From positions 3,527,082-3,591,081 of the forward strand of contig NW_020653766.1 of NCBI RefSeq assembly GCF_003589595.1: DNA of 64,000 bases, in the 5' to 3' direction. The notes below the pieces were generated by a model. The model saw only the letters and a program-made list of their open reading frames with translations, did no database searches and was not told the DNA's origin. Origin of the DNA: Hyposmocoma kahamanoa. Taxonomy: Eukaryota; Arthropoda; Insecta; Lepidoptera; Cosmopterigidae. Both the position numbers and the translations under genes were made by a program. This document shows, in pieces, positions 49,701-61,860 of this stretch (position 1 is its first letter; the number at the start of each line of letters is the position of its first letter).

Positions 49701-50049
49701 TGTTAGCATCAACCGCCAGGCTACGATCTGCGGTGGCTAGTGTGGAAGTCCTTGAAACAACTTCGCACTCAGGTAGGTCGCTGCAGAGGCCAGACGAGTA
49801 AATGGGGTTTCAGGGATGCTAGTCTAACCCAATGACTGCGGTGCCCTAACACTGTCCATGCGGCACTTACTGTATGCCCCTTGTGCCCGAATACCTGTAC
49901 GAGGGAAGATTTCTACGCGGCCACGGATAGTGCAGTCAAGACAACATACTAGTCTAAGTCAATATGGTCCTAATATAAGAGATAAATAGACACAATAAGA
50001 ATAAAAAAAAGGGGAATTCTTTCTGCTTCTTTTTCTACCTTTTGGTGGT

Positions 50050-50410
50050 AAGTGTTGGGTGTGACAGAAAATGAGAGCTTTTCGCATTATGTCTGGTGTT
50101 GATCATAAAAACAGAATGCTGAACAGTGTAAAAAGAGAATGTTGTGAAAGATGATGTAAGTGTCCTCAGTGTCATGCTTCGATGGTTTGGTCATTCAGAA
50201 AATGGACGTTAGAAGATTGGCACAAGTTCTTAGAGCGAACTTAGATAGAAATGTGAGGAGAGGAAGACGTCGAAATATATATTAATCAAAATGGGGATGC
50301 TTTTAAAAAAAGTCCAGGTTAAAAGTACCAAGAATAGAGTGTAAGAGAAGATTCATGGCCTCCACCTACAGACAGACCAGACAAAGCGGAGACAGAAACT
50401 TTAATTTAAA
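50050..50410 (+). pseudogene. LINE C-terminal remnant
   Basis: The broken plus frame MRAFRIMSGVDHKNRMLNSV, then VMLRWFGHSENGR and RRGRRR. MLRWFGHVERM and GRGRPR are hallmarks of the C-terminus of several LINE clades. Many stops. Confidence 0.6.
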
Positions 50411-52210
50411 TTTTAGTTCTTTAATTGGGTTCTTTGATTTTCTGATCTTGACCCCTTTTTCACAAGCATTTTTATATCAGCAGGTCACCATTTCAAATCA
50501 TATTCGTTAAATTCATGTCCGAACTAAATTGTAACTTCAGTCAAGTGTCTTTCCCATTCAGCTACGTTAACCCTACCTCGAACCAGCTAAGTCGCTCATC
50601 TTTTAACAATTTCTTACGTCAGTGTAACATTAATCATTCGACTATGATAAAACGATAAGCACTGACGCAAAATGACCCGTCCATAGACCACCCATTTTGT
50701 CTGATCTCGTGATGTCATTTCATAAATGGACTTAAATGAATTGCTTCTATTCCAATGTCACTGCAGACTAACTGAACGGTTAATTAATTTGCTCTGTCAT
50801 TTGTTTTTAGAGGACGAAAGTTTGTTTGTTCAAATTATTCGCAATTATACTAAATTGTAAGCTGCTTTTTGAATGTGGAATGAGAATCATCATCATTTCT
50901 TGTCATGTAGGTACCTTAAGAAGAACGTTCCATTACCATCGATAAGCGGTATTCTTCCAGAAAGGTAGGTTCAGCCATCATCAGCAGAATCAACAGTCCA
51001 CTATCCTTCTCATAACCAACGTAATCGGTATTTTTAGGAAACTTAAATTATTCATTCATTCTTTTCGTCGGTTTGTTTATAAATATCTTATTTCGTTTCC
51101 GTTTTATTGTTTATTGTATTTTTGTGTGACATTTTTTGCTGGCAAAAAAAAACAATTTACATTATTTAATGACAACAATACGTGGTAGCGACTCGTTAGG
51201 CTCTTGCAGGTAGTTTCGATCTTTTAATGTTTGAAATAAATATTTTAAACGATAAATGTGTACAAATTTTTACGAAGAACAACCCCTTCTTACTCTTTAT
51301 TTTCAGGGGGATCTGCATTACGAATGAGCAGTAGAGTTTAGTCAGTATAACGATTTCAAGTGTAATTGACTTAACTATGACATAAAGGTTATTGGCTTTG
51401 ACTTTGAGATTTATCTTAAAAATCTATTTTAAATTCATAAAGTAAGGTCGATTTACTCGTATATATCAAGTATTTGTTTCATTCCGCGTATTTAATGTTA
51501 CAAAAAATTATATTTAATCAATCAAGTATAAATTGATAATAATTGAAATCAATCAATAAATAAAAAACTGTAAAAGTCTAAATTTAATTTTCAATATTGG
51601 CAATACAGTGTTCTAATTTTTTTTCTTAATTTGAATTTCTAATGGACGTACATTTGCATTCCAGTCTAAATTAATTAAATAATTTAAATCTTACATAGTA
51701 TACATTTATTTCTAAAGAAATTAAATATTAAAATTCAGCCTTAACCTCCTCTTAATAGTAGGTCGGTTTGATCGCTCTAAAATGTACGCGTTCCAATATT
51801 CGTCCTACGGTTAAAAAAACTGAATCAAATTACCAACACCTTAGTGAGCCATAAACGAGATCAAAAACACTTCGTAAACCTCGTCGTCTCCAAATAGGTC
51901 TCGTAGTAAACCTGTGCCGTGGGCGTCTGCGCCGGTGAATGGGTGACGCCACCTGCGCCCACGCAGCGTAATACTTATTGCCTTTATAGCTGATGTTGTT
52001 GTGCGATGACATGTTTTTCTATATTACTGTTATTACTAATAGCGAAGTTGGTTTCTTGGAAAATCTTTATTGCATTCTTCTCATCGATATACATATTAAC
52101 AGCATAGTAAGGCTATTACAGTGTGTTTTGTTAAATTGGGTCAGTATGGGGAAATCAGAAATTTATAGGAGATAAAGGAAAACTGTCTTAGGAACCATTA
52201 AGTCGTTTTT
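50411..52210. other. No gene recognised
   Basis: AT-rich with no repeat match. A GC-richer patch at 51840-51970 (minus frame RRRRPRHRFTTRP) lacks splice sites in phase. Confidence 0.4.
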
Positions 52211-52214
52211 TGGG

Positions 52215-52870
52215 AAAACAATTTTGGCTTATATCGAGTTCTTAAGTTTTCGCGATTGTTACACATAAGAAATGAAACTATTTTTCCCGATTTAAATCGC
52301 GCATATTTGTTTATCAAACAAACCAACGTTTCGGGCCCTTTATAGGTTCCATAGTCACGGTTGACGGAGGTGGTACAGTCATCAACCAGTTATGTCTAAT
52401 ATTAATGCAAACCACCCTATTTTTTCACTATAGTAACAAAAGTTATTAATTAAATACCTTATTTTTAATTTTACAAAGAACATTCCAATTTACGCTACAT
52501 ACGTTTTACAAATTATGTTATTTTAACTATATGAATTTTTATTAACTCAAAATGTATTCTTAATTAGTAATAGAAATTAGAATAAATTAAAACATATTAA
52601 TCAGTACTGCAGTCTTATATCTGTTCATATTTTTCATCACAGGAAATACTGGATCCCAAACTGGTGGTACGGAGAAACCATCTTCCCTGTTGAAATTAGG
52701 ATGTTTGTTAATTTCAATGGCCTCCCGCAGCATCCTGAGTAGATAACGAACTTCTTTTGCAAGGACCTGGGGTATGTCAAACTTCGTTGAATGTGTAGGT
52801 TTATCCATGAGATTCTCGTAGACTGCAGACTTGTTTATCAAGCGTGAGTTGTCCATGAAAAATTAATAAA
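52215..52870 (-). mobile_element. Penelope-like element 3' part with terminal region
   Basis: The minus frame from 52856: KSAVYENLMDKPTHSTKFD, then VLAKEVRYLLRMLREAIEIN, KHPNFNREDGFSVPPVWDP. This is the conserved segment after the GIY-YIG domain in Penelope proteins (H..F....VLA.E..Y..R..REAIEI.KH..N.EDG). The terminal non-coding part at 52215-52590 carries the GGGCCC/GAAAC motif shared with 12.8, 13.5, 25.3, 59.5 and 60.2 kb. 5'-truncated. Confidence 0.85.
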
Positions 52871-53544
52871 TATGATTAATTATTTATTTTTCTTCTTCTA
52901 AACTTACGTTGTAACGAGCTCACCCAGAAGATGCCTATTAAGACACACCTTAAAGATATTCGGATTGTATATTACGAGATGACCTTGACCAATTTAGAAA
53001 TTGAACTTTTTTTAATGAGATTGTGTCAGGTTCTGGATAGTAATCCTCGAGTTTCGATAACCTGATAATCATAGAATTCCCTAGTTTGTGGCCGGCTAGT
53101 GTTATGGTTGTCTGATCCTATATTACGTTTTTTTCCTGTTTCCTACATGTAACCAAAGTTTCATTCACTCCTTTGGCAGCCCTGGCAAAAAACAGTTAAC
53201 ATCTCAACAACATTCTTAAAATACTAACTTAATGATTTGCGTACTTTGCAGTTACGTAATCTCAATATACATATAAGGTAAGCCAGGTTCTATTACATAT
53301 ATGGATGTATGTATGTCCTTGTGGACACACGGAGTTTGGCGACGCCTACTTTGTTACAATTATTGAAAACGAAATGTAAAAAAGATTGGTTACTTTATTA
53401 CGCGATAGTTTTGAATGGTTTTGGTCCTAAGCATTTGAAACTAATTTCAAAGAACTTTTAGAAAAAAAGAAAGAAAATGCATTTATTTGCATACCATAAA
53501 TGAAAAAAAGAAATATTCAAAAGAGATGCAGTTAGCATCTCTTC

Positions 53545-53632
53545 TCTTTTCTTCTCTCGTGAGTTTGGGTGTAATTTGTTTTTGTTTGTTTGTTTTTGAC
53601 ACAGGGTTTCTCTGGTGCGGGGCTACGCCAGA
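53545..53632 (+). mobile_element. SINE type B, 3' half only
   Basis: CTCTCGTGAGTTTGGGTGTA, then ACACAGGGTTTCTCTGGTGC and GGGGCTACGCC. Confidence 0.75.
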
Positions 53633-53943
53633 AAAAAAGGAAAAACGAAGATATAAAAAAATAATCAAAGAACATTCACACTTAAGACTCAGATAAATAA
53701 TTGCAAAACAAAACCACAAACAAAACGTAAACTATCTTAAACCACAGGTTATTTAAAAAAAAAGACCTATAAAGATACCTTGTGTGGTGCCAGTTGCGGT
53801 ATCAAAAGAACGTAATGCGTTCCCAGCACTGATCTTCAGTTGGAACCCTAAGTGAGCATTTTTTGTCCCACTACATTTTTCATCAACCCTGCAGATGGCT
53901 GGCGGAGTTATGCCAGCTTTTGGATACAACAGCTTTCGATACT

Positions 53944-53963
53944 AACCTAACCTAACCTAACCG
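53944..53963. repeat. Short (CCTAA)n run
   Basis: Four units of CCTAA, the complement of the insect telomere repeat TTAGG. Too short to be more than an interstitial trace. Confidence 0.6.
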
Positions 53964-54368
53964 GAGTCGGCTTGTGACAACTAGTTATGCTATCAATGAG
54001 ACGGGGAATAAGTCGTGCGCCTGGTAGACATGAGCGCCGATAATAGACCAACCGGCGGCGGCGCGTCGACAAAAAAGTGTCGGCGGCGGGGGCGTTTCGG
54101 CGGCGCGAGCGCGACACTAAAACGAATTTGTATATCGGTGTTTGTTTTTACAAAAACCGTTATACAAATAGTTTTTCAAAGTAAAAAATAAAATAACGTA
54201 TTTTCTATAGTAATCAAATTTTTATCAGTTCTATCAGGTGCTCCGATCGTACGCGCGCGCACGCTTCCATATTGTGTATGCGTAGTGAAAATGGCGACGC
54301 CAGAAATTGACAAATTAATTTTTTCAACAAAAGATGTTTAAATATAAAGTCACTAACTAACTTTGGTC
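53964..54368. other. GC-rich patch, no gene recognised
   Basis: 54040-54115 is rich in CGGCGGCG words, then the sequence returns to AT-rich. Confidence 0.4.
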
Positions 54369-54369
54369 G

Positions 54370-55105
54370 CCTATCTATGTCATCTTCGCTGAGGCCGGAC
54401 AGCACACTGGCCTATACTGCAGATGACAAGGCAAATCTTTTTGCCTCACCCTTTGCAAAGGGTTCGCGTCTGGATCTAATCTTACCTCACGCTGGCTGCA
54501 CTATGGCGCCAATTCGCATACGCCAAAAAGAGGTACTTAGAACTCTGCGGACTCTAGACGTGAATAAAGCTAGCGGACCAGATGGATTTCCAGCACTAGT
54601 CCTACGTAACTGTGCGCCTGAGTTGTCTCCTGTTCTCATACGCCTACGCCTGTACCGCCTATCACTTGAGACTGGTGTAGTTCGCAGGTCGTGGAAGCTG
54701 GCAAACGTGCAACCTGTGCCGAAAAAGCGAAGCAGAGCCGACTCTGTCAACTATAGACTTATCTCAGTCACTTACATACTCTGCAAGACTATGGAACGTG
54801 TACTCAACAACAACAGATTTGACACTCAAAGCAGTCTCCAATTGGGGCGATGCCAAATCTAACGTTACCAAAACGCAGGCGTGTCTATTCTCCATAAAAC
54901 CGAGTCACTTTGAGCTGCTTCCGACTTTTCGTGATATACCTATCCATACCGATAGCCGACTGTCTCTTACTACTACTTGGAATGGACCTGTCCTCCAATT
55001 TGTACTTCGGCAGAAACATTGAATCCATGGCCTAACGTGCAGCAAGGAAGCTTGGGATCTTTTCCAGGGTGAGGCGTTACTTCACACCGGGATAAGCACC
55101 GTATC
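54370..55105 (+). pseudogene. Second decayed non-LTR retrotransposon, internally deleted
   Basis: An open frame of 161 codons (54377-54862) with YTADDKANLFASPFAKGS, then NKASGPDGFPALVLRNCAPE, RSWKLANVQPVPKKRSRADS and YRLISVTYILCKTMERVLNN, the N-terminal part of a LINE reverse transcriptase. It then jumps past the catalytic core to NWGDAKSNV-type and CLFS..PSHFELLPTF.. sequence normally found after the YADD motif, and ends near RRYFTPG. The YADD region is missing, so the enzyme cannot work. Confidence 0.85.
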
Positions 55106-55109
55106 TTCC

Positions 55110-55195
55110 TACGTTAGTTTTGATTATAGTGACCCTCCCTACCTACCCTTAGCATACAGCATACGAGAAGGACACTATAACCTGCGCACAGGTTA
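55110..55195. repeat. Repeat shared with 39190-39480
   Basis: TTTTGATTATAGTGACCCTC and GACACTATAACCTGCGCACA. Confidence 0.65.
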
Positions 55196-55224
55196 TGGAC
55201 ATGCCTTTTTTCTTATAATATCAA

Positions 55225-55640
55225 ATGAAAGGACAAACAAGTCGTGCGCCTGATGATACACGTCTGACCATAACAATTGCAATGGAGTGGCATTAAGATC
55301 TTTGAGATTTAAAGCTCTGAGTGCAGAGCTTTAAATTACAAAGTTCTTAGGGGCACGGCCACTGCGCCCGTCATCCTGACATATAAGTTGACAAGTGCCA
55401 TATGCCTGTAATGTCACCAGCACCCGTAGGTACCCTTCAAAACCGGAACACAGTAATGTTTAACTGCTTGGCGGCAGAAACAGGTATGGTGGCAATACTT
55501 TCCAGGATGAATTCTTTCACAAGGGGCTCTACTGCTGCTAAATGCCTGTCCATGACAGGTGCGGTGTCACTTAAAGCTTTAAATCACAAAGATCTGAGGG
55601 GCATTAACAATGCGCCCGTCACCTTGAGACTCCACCAAGT
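55225..55640 (+). repeat. R1 repeat, one near-full and one partial copy in tandem
   Basis: Full run 55225-55530 (AAGTCGTGCGCCTGATGATA to CTTTCACAAGGGGCTCTACT), with an internal duplicated AGAGCTTTAAAT patch. A second core starts at 55545. Confidence 0.78.
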
Positions 55641-55902
55641 TCATAAACACAATACCTTAATGTTCTCGTGACTATGTGATGGAGGTAAATGAACATCATT
55701 ATCCTATGATAACAAATAACACCTTGTCACCGTTGATGGATTATAACCAGTGATCGGAATTGATGGAGTTAATCTACATAAAGTACGAACATTTTCTTAG
55801 AATGGACATAACCATTTCGTCATCAATGCGTATAAAATTACTTTGTTTGCTATTTAATTGTCATCTCATGATTATTTTTTTAAATAATTAAATATTAAAT
55901 AA

Positions 55903-56088
55903 CGCACACACTCAACATAGCCCTAGGGAAACCCTGTGTCGCGGGTGCCATGGACACACACATAGGCAACCACAAATTACACCCAAACTCACGAGAGAAA
56001 TAATTGTAGGCCATGCAAATATTTCTCCCGGCCCAGGAATCGAACCTGGGACCTCTGCGTGGCAGTCCGGCATGGTAACCGTTCAGTA
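55903..56088 (-). mobile_element. tRNA-derived SINE (type B)
   Basis: Minus-strand copy, CACACTCAACATAGCCCTAG to GGCATGGTAACCGTTC. The head is intact. Confidence 0.9.
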
Positions 56089-56089
56089 T

Positions 56090-57835
56090 TTATATACATA
56101 TGTACCTACCTATAGAAGCACAACTACAATATATTATTTTTGGGACAGTAATTTGTAGCAAATATCTATTAAAAAATAATAATTTGTCACCAATGTACTT
56201 AAATATCAATAAATAATACGCATATTCAAATATAAGCAGTTCCGAGAAGTCCCGGAATGTGTAGAAGAGCGTATGTCCACGTTGTTCTTTAGTATAACGC
56301 TATCACTGATTATAACAGTTCACTGGGTTGAACATACAGTCCCTATCTTTCTCCATAAGTTTTGTTTATGGTACCCCTCCCTATCAACCTCGTAGATAGG
56401 GACAACAGGGTTGAACATAGAGTAGAGGTTTGTAATTCATATCTCCAGTAACGTTCAAACCATTTAAACAGCTTCTGATCACTTAAAGCCGGGCCTTGCT
56501 TGAATGGGTCTGGTGCAAGTTTTCTTCTCAAGTTTTTCTTTTCAGAACGAGACCATTAGGCAATACTGCGTCATCTACATTCTTATGTTCCTTATTTCTT
56601 TTGTTCCAGTACCAGTACAGTGAATTGGTGCTTTTCTTTTCTGCTGGTGAATACGTATACCCTGTATGAAGCCGTTCCACCCATGCAAGGTGGTTTTATC
56701 TTGATACTTATCAAAAAAATTACGAGAACATTTTGCAGAATTCATCTTAAAACACTTTTGTATTGGACATCTTTAAGTATGCTATTTTCTTGCACCTCTA
56801 GATCTCATGCATCTGCCTACAGTGCACTGAACTCAAGGGCACCGGACCTTCATTTAAGATGACTGATCTCTCCAATAGCATTAGATAAGGCTGATTAATG
56901 CTAATCGGCCGCTCACTGCAGCACTACAAAATAATCTGTGCGGTCGACAACACCGCCAATAACACTGGTGGATAAGATCACCATTTAGTCTTTGTCTGGT
57001 TTGTCCACTGGCACGAATAAGATTGCAGTTTGAGTCAACGTTGGTCTGTTCAGTATGTACCTACTCGCTAATTATCTTACATAGCGTAAAAGGTTTACTG
57101 AAATATCGCTGCTATTCAAGAATAGTGGCTCAAGCCAATTTTCAAATAACATTTCGTACGTAAATTCCGAGAAACTCCGATCTGCGAGCCCGGATTGAAA
57201 CCTACGGCCTCTGCTTAAGAGGTGGTAGGTCAAATAATTTTCTTTCTCTGTTCTGCTCACAGAACAATAAATACAGTAGAAGTGGTTAGTTAGCATCTGA
57301 CGCGTTCCAACTATAAGGGCTCGAAAGACCTATTTGAGCTTAGACCGCCATTTTCGCTTTGTATGGTATGGTTGTGACATTCTTTCGTGCAAATTTTCTA
57401 AAATCCTAGAAAAATGCCTTTTTGTGCTGTTTCGGCGTGACAGCCGTAGTGGTATTTCATATCATCGGAGTCTTATTTTAATAATTTTTTTGTTACAAGA
57501 AACGGGCATATACCCCTGCAATATGGTTGCTTCTTTTTGGAGAATTAAATTAATAACTCCTATTCGTCGTCGTTCAGCAATTAACCGCTAGATGGCAGCA
57601 CAATGATTGACATTTCAATATAATATCTAAACGTCGTAACTTGCAATAATAAGTATTGATGGTATTGAGCTTTCAACGATATGCCAACAGGGTAAAACAA
57701 GTTTAAACAACAAGTTTAAATTATATTAACTATCCAAAATTTAATACTTCTTTTTATATTTGAGACTACGACCAATCAATATTAAAATTTTGTAGTGTTT
57801 CGAATCAAGAGTGAGTTTTGGCGACTTCGGTTCTG
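56090..57835. other. No gene recognised
   Basis: A weak relative of the TATAGTGACCC repeat at 56335-56405. Frames at 56620-56862 and 57334-57591 have no recognisable content. Confidence 0.4.
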
Positions 57836-57839
57836 ATTA

Positions 57840-58480
57840 CTAATCCCGGTACAAGTTAAGTACTTAGTACCTAATTGGTACACCAGATGTAGCAATGAGT
57901 ACCAAAGTTTTGTAACAAAATTGTAAATAGAACACAAAGTACAATTTATCAACGCTAGTCTAATTTCTAGTGATAACAAACAAATCAACTAATGGTGCTT
58001 ATTGCACAGATTTTTATGGATACTGCTGGCTATTCTTTTTTTTACACAATCTAAGCCCCGCACTTGGGAAGCCCCACAAATTACACCCAAACTCACGAGG
58101 GAAATAAATGTAGGCCATACAAACATTTCTCCTCCGGCCCAGCAAATCGATATCGGTAATAGATGGCGCTAATTCTAATTTTGATTACGATTAGAGCCAC
58201 ATACCCATACTAGCAAGCGTTAATTAAGAAATTAGTTTATAGCACACAATGCCATTGACACATATTTTTCAAAGTTCAGTAAACCGTTTTAGCTCATGGT
58301 CAACTATTTTTTAATAATATTACGACGAAAAAATTGGCCATTTAATATGTCATATTAAAGATGAATATCCACTTCCATTTACATAATTTAAACTACTTCC
58401 AGACTATCGACCAGCGCCATCTATATTTAAGATGGAATTTTTGCCTTTTTCAGTTACAATGTGTAGTATGGAGATCAGCC
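57840..58480 (+). repeat. Repeat shared with 14220-14935, with a SINE type B fragment inside
   Basis: GTACACCAGATGTAGCAATG, ATAACAAACAAATCAACTAA and CGACCAGCGCCATCTA. The SINE piece (58045-58145, minus) is absent from the 14-kb copy. Confidence 0.68.
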
Positions 58481-58811
58481 GTTCTCTTGAGTTGTTGGTG
58501 TATCATTATAACCTTAGCATGTCAAAAAAATTTACTGTATTACTAACTATTATAAATTATAATATAAATCATTCTAATCTACTATAACATGATTAGAAAA
58601 TATAAAAAAAAAATGGTTTCCCAAGTAAAAAGGAACCATAAAAACGAATAGTTCACGTTTGTACGTGGGCGGATGGACAACAGAATGCCGCCGCCCACCA
58701 CCAGTCGTGGCCTACATTAACACTTTTACGATCGGCGGTTATGGATAAACATAGTACAATACAAACGACGTGATATTTGCATTGCATATCCCAATAGATA
58801 ACCAACGCAAA

Positions 58812-58843
58812 TATAAATAGGATCGGTTATTGCCTGATCAGTA
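58812..58843 (+). promoter_or_regulatory. Candidate core promoter: TATAAATAG plus TCAGTA initiator
   Basis: TATAAATAG starts at 58812 and the A of TCAGTA is at 58840, so the TATA box sits at -28 as expected for an arthropod core promoter. No coding frame follows that I can support; it may drive a non-coding RNA or belong to an element. Confidence 0.3.
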
Positions 58844-58849
58844 CAGACT

Positions 58850-59455
58850 ATATTTTTACCTAATCTTCAAGTTACACGCAGAGTGGATATACCTCCGTCT
58901 GAAATCTCGGGATGATAAAATTTTTTTTATTTTTTTTTATTTTAAGCCGTTACTAACCCACTTCGTCTACTTATTGCGATTTAACGCCACTATCTATCTC
59001 GTGGTTGTTTGACAGTTAGACCTCACCCGAAGATTGTATGTGCCCCATGCTTCAGGGGTTAGGTTAGGCTGCAATAAAATATAATTATATAAAATAAATA
59101 CAATACAATATTTCTAAAATTTCAGAAGAATGTACTATACGCTTTATACATATATCTAATCTAGGAAGTTAAATAAGATTCAAGGATGAAATTTATGTAA
59201 ATATGCTTTGACTATTCCGATTTCTGCTGATTAGATATTATATTTTCGTACGTACAGATATTCATAATCCTAAATATTTAAATATAAAATTTTAAATAAT
59301 CCTAATTATTCATTCATAATTTTCATTACATGTCAATATAGAATGTTAAATAAACAAATAGATTAGATTGTATCAAAAATTAATAATAAAGAAATATACT
59401 TAGTATTATCTAAATAACATTTTTATACGAAAGTATTTCGTCGTATCTAAATGGA
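58850..59455. other. AT-rich sequence, nothing recognised
   Basis: No repeat match, T-rich tracts, stops in all frames. Confidence 0.45.
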
Positions 59456-59459
59456 GTTT

Positions 59460-59520
59460 ATATTTTTTTCAAACAAACCAACGTTTCGGGCCCTTTACAA
59501 GTCCCATGGTCACGGCTGAC
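59460..59520 (-). mobile_element. Penelope-like terminal fragment
   Basis: CAAACCAACGTTTCGGGCCC then CAAGTCCCATGGTCACGGCT, the same terminal motif as at 52310-52370. Confidence 0.75.
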
Positions 59521-59521
59521 C

Positions 59522-59735
59522 AACGCGTTTACGCACAACGTCCGATTCTTCCGAATCCGAGACACGACGGTCCGAAATGTCACAGGGATCATTTTATCTC
59601 TAGGTGTACTAGCGATATTCATAGTTTCTCGGATTTGAATCGGACTTAGTGCACAAGCGACATACGAAGTGGGTCCGAGTTTTCGAGATTTGTCTAGTCT
59701 CGGATTTGGCACGAATACGAAACGGATGCAGTACA
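59522..59735 (+). mobile_element. MITE-like element, second copy (partner of 42746-42972)
   Basis: Same order of CACAGGGATC, GAATCGGACTTAGTGCACAA and GATTTGTCTAGTCTCGGATT. Confidence 0.7.
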
Positions 59736-59769
59736 GTGCAGTTTCAGACGCTGTAGCAGTGCCCCTCAG

Positions 59770-59954
59770 GAGGGCTACTCTCGATGTCCGTCCGACATCC
59801 GTCCGAAGCAATTACTGTCAAATAAGTAATATTCGACAAAATTAAAAGACAAGTATCCAGTATGAAGCTTCATTCGCATCACGCGTCTTTTCATTTGGTC
59901 AAGTATTGCTTATTTGGCAGCAATTGTTTCGGACGGAGATCGAGAGTAGCCCTC
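59770..59954. mobile_element. 185-bp MITE inserted in R1, CAG duplication
   Basis: Inverted ends GAGGGCTACTCTCGAT(G/C)TCC match at about 26 of 27 positions. CAG at 59767-59769 and 59955-59957. The flanks re-join as R1 (GTGCCCCTCAG|ATCTTTGC). Confidence 0.82.
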
Positions 59955-60129
59955 CAGATCTTTGCATCAATTGCAAAATTTCTGAGTCAAAGCCAAATAA
60001 TAGTCTTTATCTCATAGGTAAGAAAATTACACTTGAAATCTTCATACTGATAAAACTCTACTACTTATTCGTAAGGAAGATTCCCATGAGAAGAATGCTA
60101 GGGGTTGCTTTTTGTAAAAATTCATTGTA

Positions 60130-60390
60130 CTTATCGAGTTCTTGGTTTTCGCGATTGTTACACATAGGAAATGAAACTATTTTTCCGGATTTAAATGGCA
60201 TATATTTGTTTTTTCAAACAAACCGACGTTTCGGGCCCTTTACAGGTCCCATGGTCACGGTTGACTGAGGTGGTACAGTCTTCAACCAGTTATGTCTAAT
60301 ATTGATGCAAACCAGCTTATTTTTTCACTATAGTTACAATAGTTATTAATTAAATACCTTATTTTTAATTTTACAAAGAAAACATTCATA
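60130..60390 (-). mobile_element. Penelope-like terminal region
   Basis: TATCGAGTTCTTGGTTTTCG to AATTTTACAAAGAAAACATT aligns with 52225-52485. The coding part is absent. Confidence 0.8.
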
Positions 60391-60404
60391 CTGTTGTAAT
60401 ATAC

Positions 60405-60475
60405 AGTGGCACTGCAACTGCTATGGACAGGCTTGTCGCGTATCACCAGTCTTACGAGTTGCTTGTCCCGTCATT
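60405..60475 (-). repeat. R1 repeat fragment
   Basis: GTGGCACTGCAACTGCTATG to TGTCCCGTCATTTG, inverted. A further scrap lies at 60715-60865. Confidence 0.7.
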
Positions 60476-61089
60476 TGACAATGTATTTTTTAAACAGTTT
60501 TCCGGGAGAGAGAGCAATTCAAATAAAAGTAAACATACATTTATCTAGAATCCAGGTTGTAACATCTATTTTCATCCGACCTTCGCTGGGAATTTCGGCT
60601 TTCCGGTAAACATATCACATTGTTGAGTAATGCCAAAATGTTTATGGATTTGAAAACTCTAGTAGCAGTAGAGCAGCGAAAAAGGTCATTCATGGAAGTA
60701 CAACCATTTGTTTTGCCCTTTGCATCCGTCACGCTGAGACGTGAAATTGACAAGTCCCATGTGCCTGTAGTTACGCCACGCATTAGTACGGATTAGTGCT
60801 TGGGTGCAGGAATAGACACCTATGGTGATAGTACGTCTCTGGACGAACACTCACAAGAAGCTCTAGGTACTGCTACTATATCTGACTAGTACATCTGTAG
60901 TTACTTCAGGAATAATAAACTACTAGCTTTTACTCGCGACTTTGTTTGCGTAAAATTAGTACTTCAAGTAGTCTACTACTGTATTATAAGTACTATAGTA
61001 ATTTTCATGTTTTTTTTTGTTCTCCATACGAATTTTCATCCCTTATTTCTACCCATTTAAGATTTATTTTTGTGACAAGAAGTAGCCTA

Positions 61090-61620
61090 TGTCCTTTTTC
61101 TAGGTCCCATCTATTACTACGCGGCAGACAGTCAAACCATATTTGTAATGCAAAAACGAGCGATTCGTTCTGTGTACCATTTAGGTTCTCGGGATTCTCT
61201 CAGAGAAAAGAGAGTTTCAGAGAAGAAAGAGACTGGTATTATGACTGTGGCATCACAGTACATTTACTCAAATATTTTATATGCCCGTAAAAATATACAT
61301 AATTTCAATAAGAAAGAAGATATCCATAATATTAACCTTAGAGCTAAGTCCAAACACATGGTACCACGATTTCGTTTAACCAAGGTAAACGACTCTTTTG
61401 GGGAACTGTATACGTTTTTACAATAAGATTCCGGAACATATATTAAGATGATCATTTCCTAAGTTTAAAAACAACATTATTTTCATATTATTTTGATCAG
61501 CTGTGTGTAATTATATATTTGCATAAGCTATGTACAGAGTTGTATAAGATAATATTATTTTAAGTAAATATGACTGTGTATCTGTAATTGTATCATATTG
61601 AATAAATAAATAAATAAAAA
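61090..61620 (+). pseudogene. Non-LTR retrotransposon 3' end with poly(A)-like tail
   Basis: The plus frame MQKRAIRSVYHLGSRDSLRE, then GIMTVASQYIYSNILYARKN and NLRAKSKHMVPRFRLTKVND is the C-terminal segment of jockey/CR1-type ORF2 (Q.RA.R.I..L..R.S.R..F, LT..SQYI.E......N). The stop at about 61424 is followed by a UTR and (AATA)n at 61600-61620. The 61380-61840 part matches 11555-12318. Confidence 0.75.
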
Positions 61621-61860
61621 TATTTTGATTCAAAAGTCATATTACAAAATTGAAGACTACGTGATAGAGAAAGATGTATGGAAAGACGACATGGCTCTAG
61701 ATTCCACACTTATTTGATTCATAGCATGTTTATTTGAAAAGAGCAATCCCTAGAGTTTCTTGCTCGTTCTCCCCAGAGAAGTCACGAAGTCACGAACGAG
61801 CAGTAGCTTAAATGTGACGTTTTCAAGTGTAATTTTACCTATGGAATAAATGATTCTTTG
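61621..61860 (+). repeat. Repeat downstream of the LINE tail, shared with 11670-12310
   Basis: AAAAGTCATATTACAAAATT and GAGCAATCCCTAGAGTTTCT occur in the same order at both sites. Confidence 0.72.
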
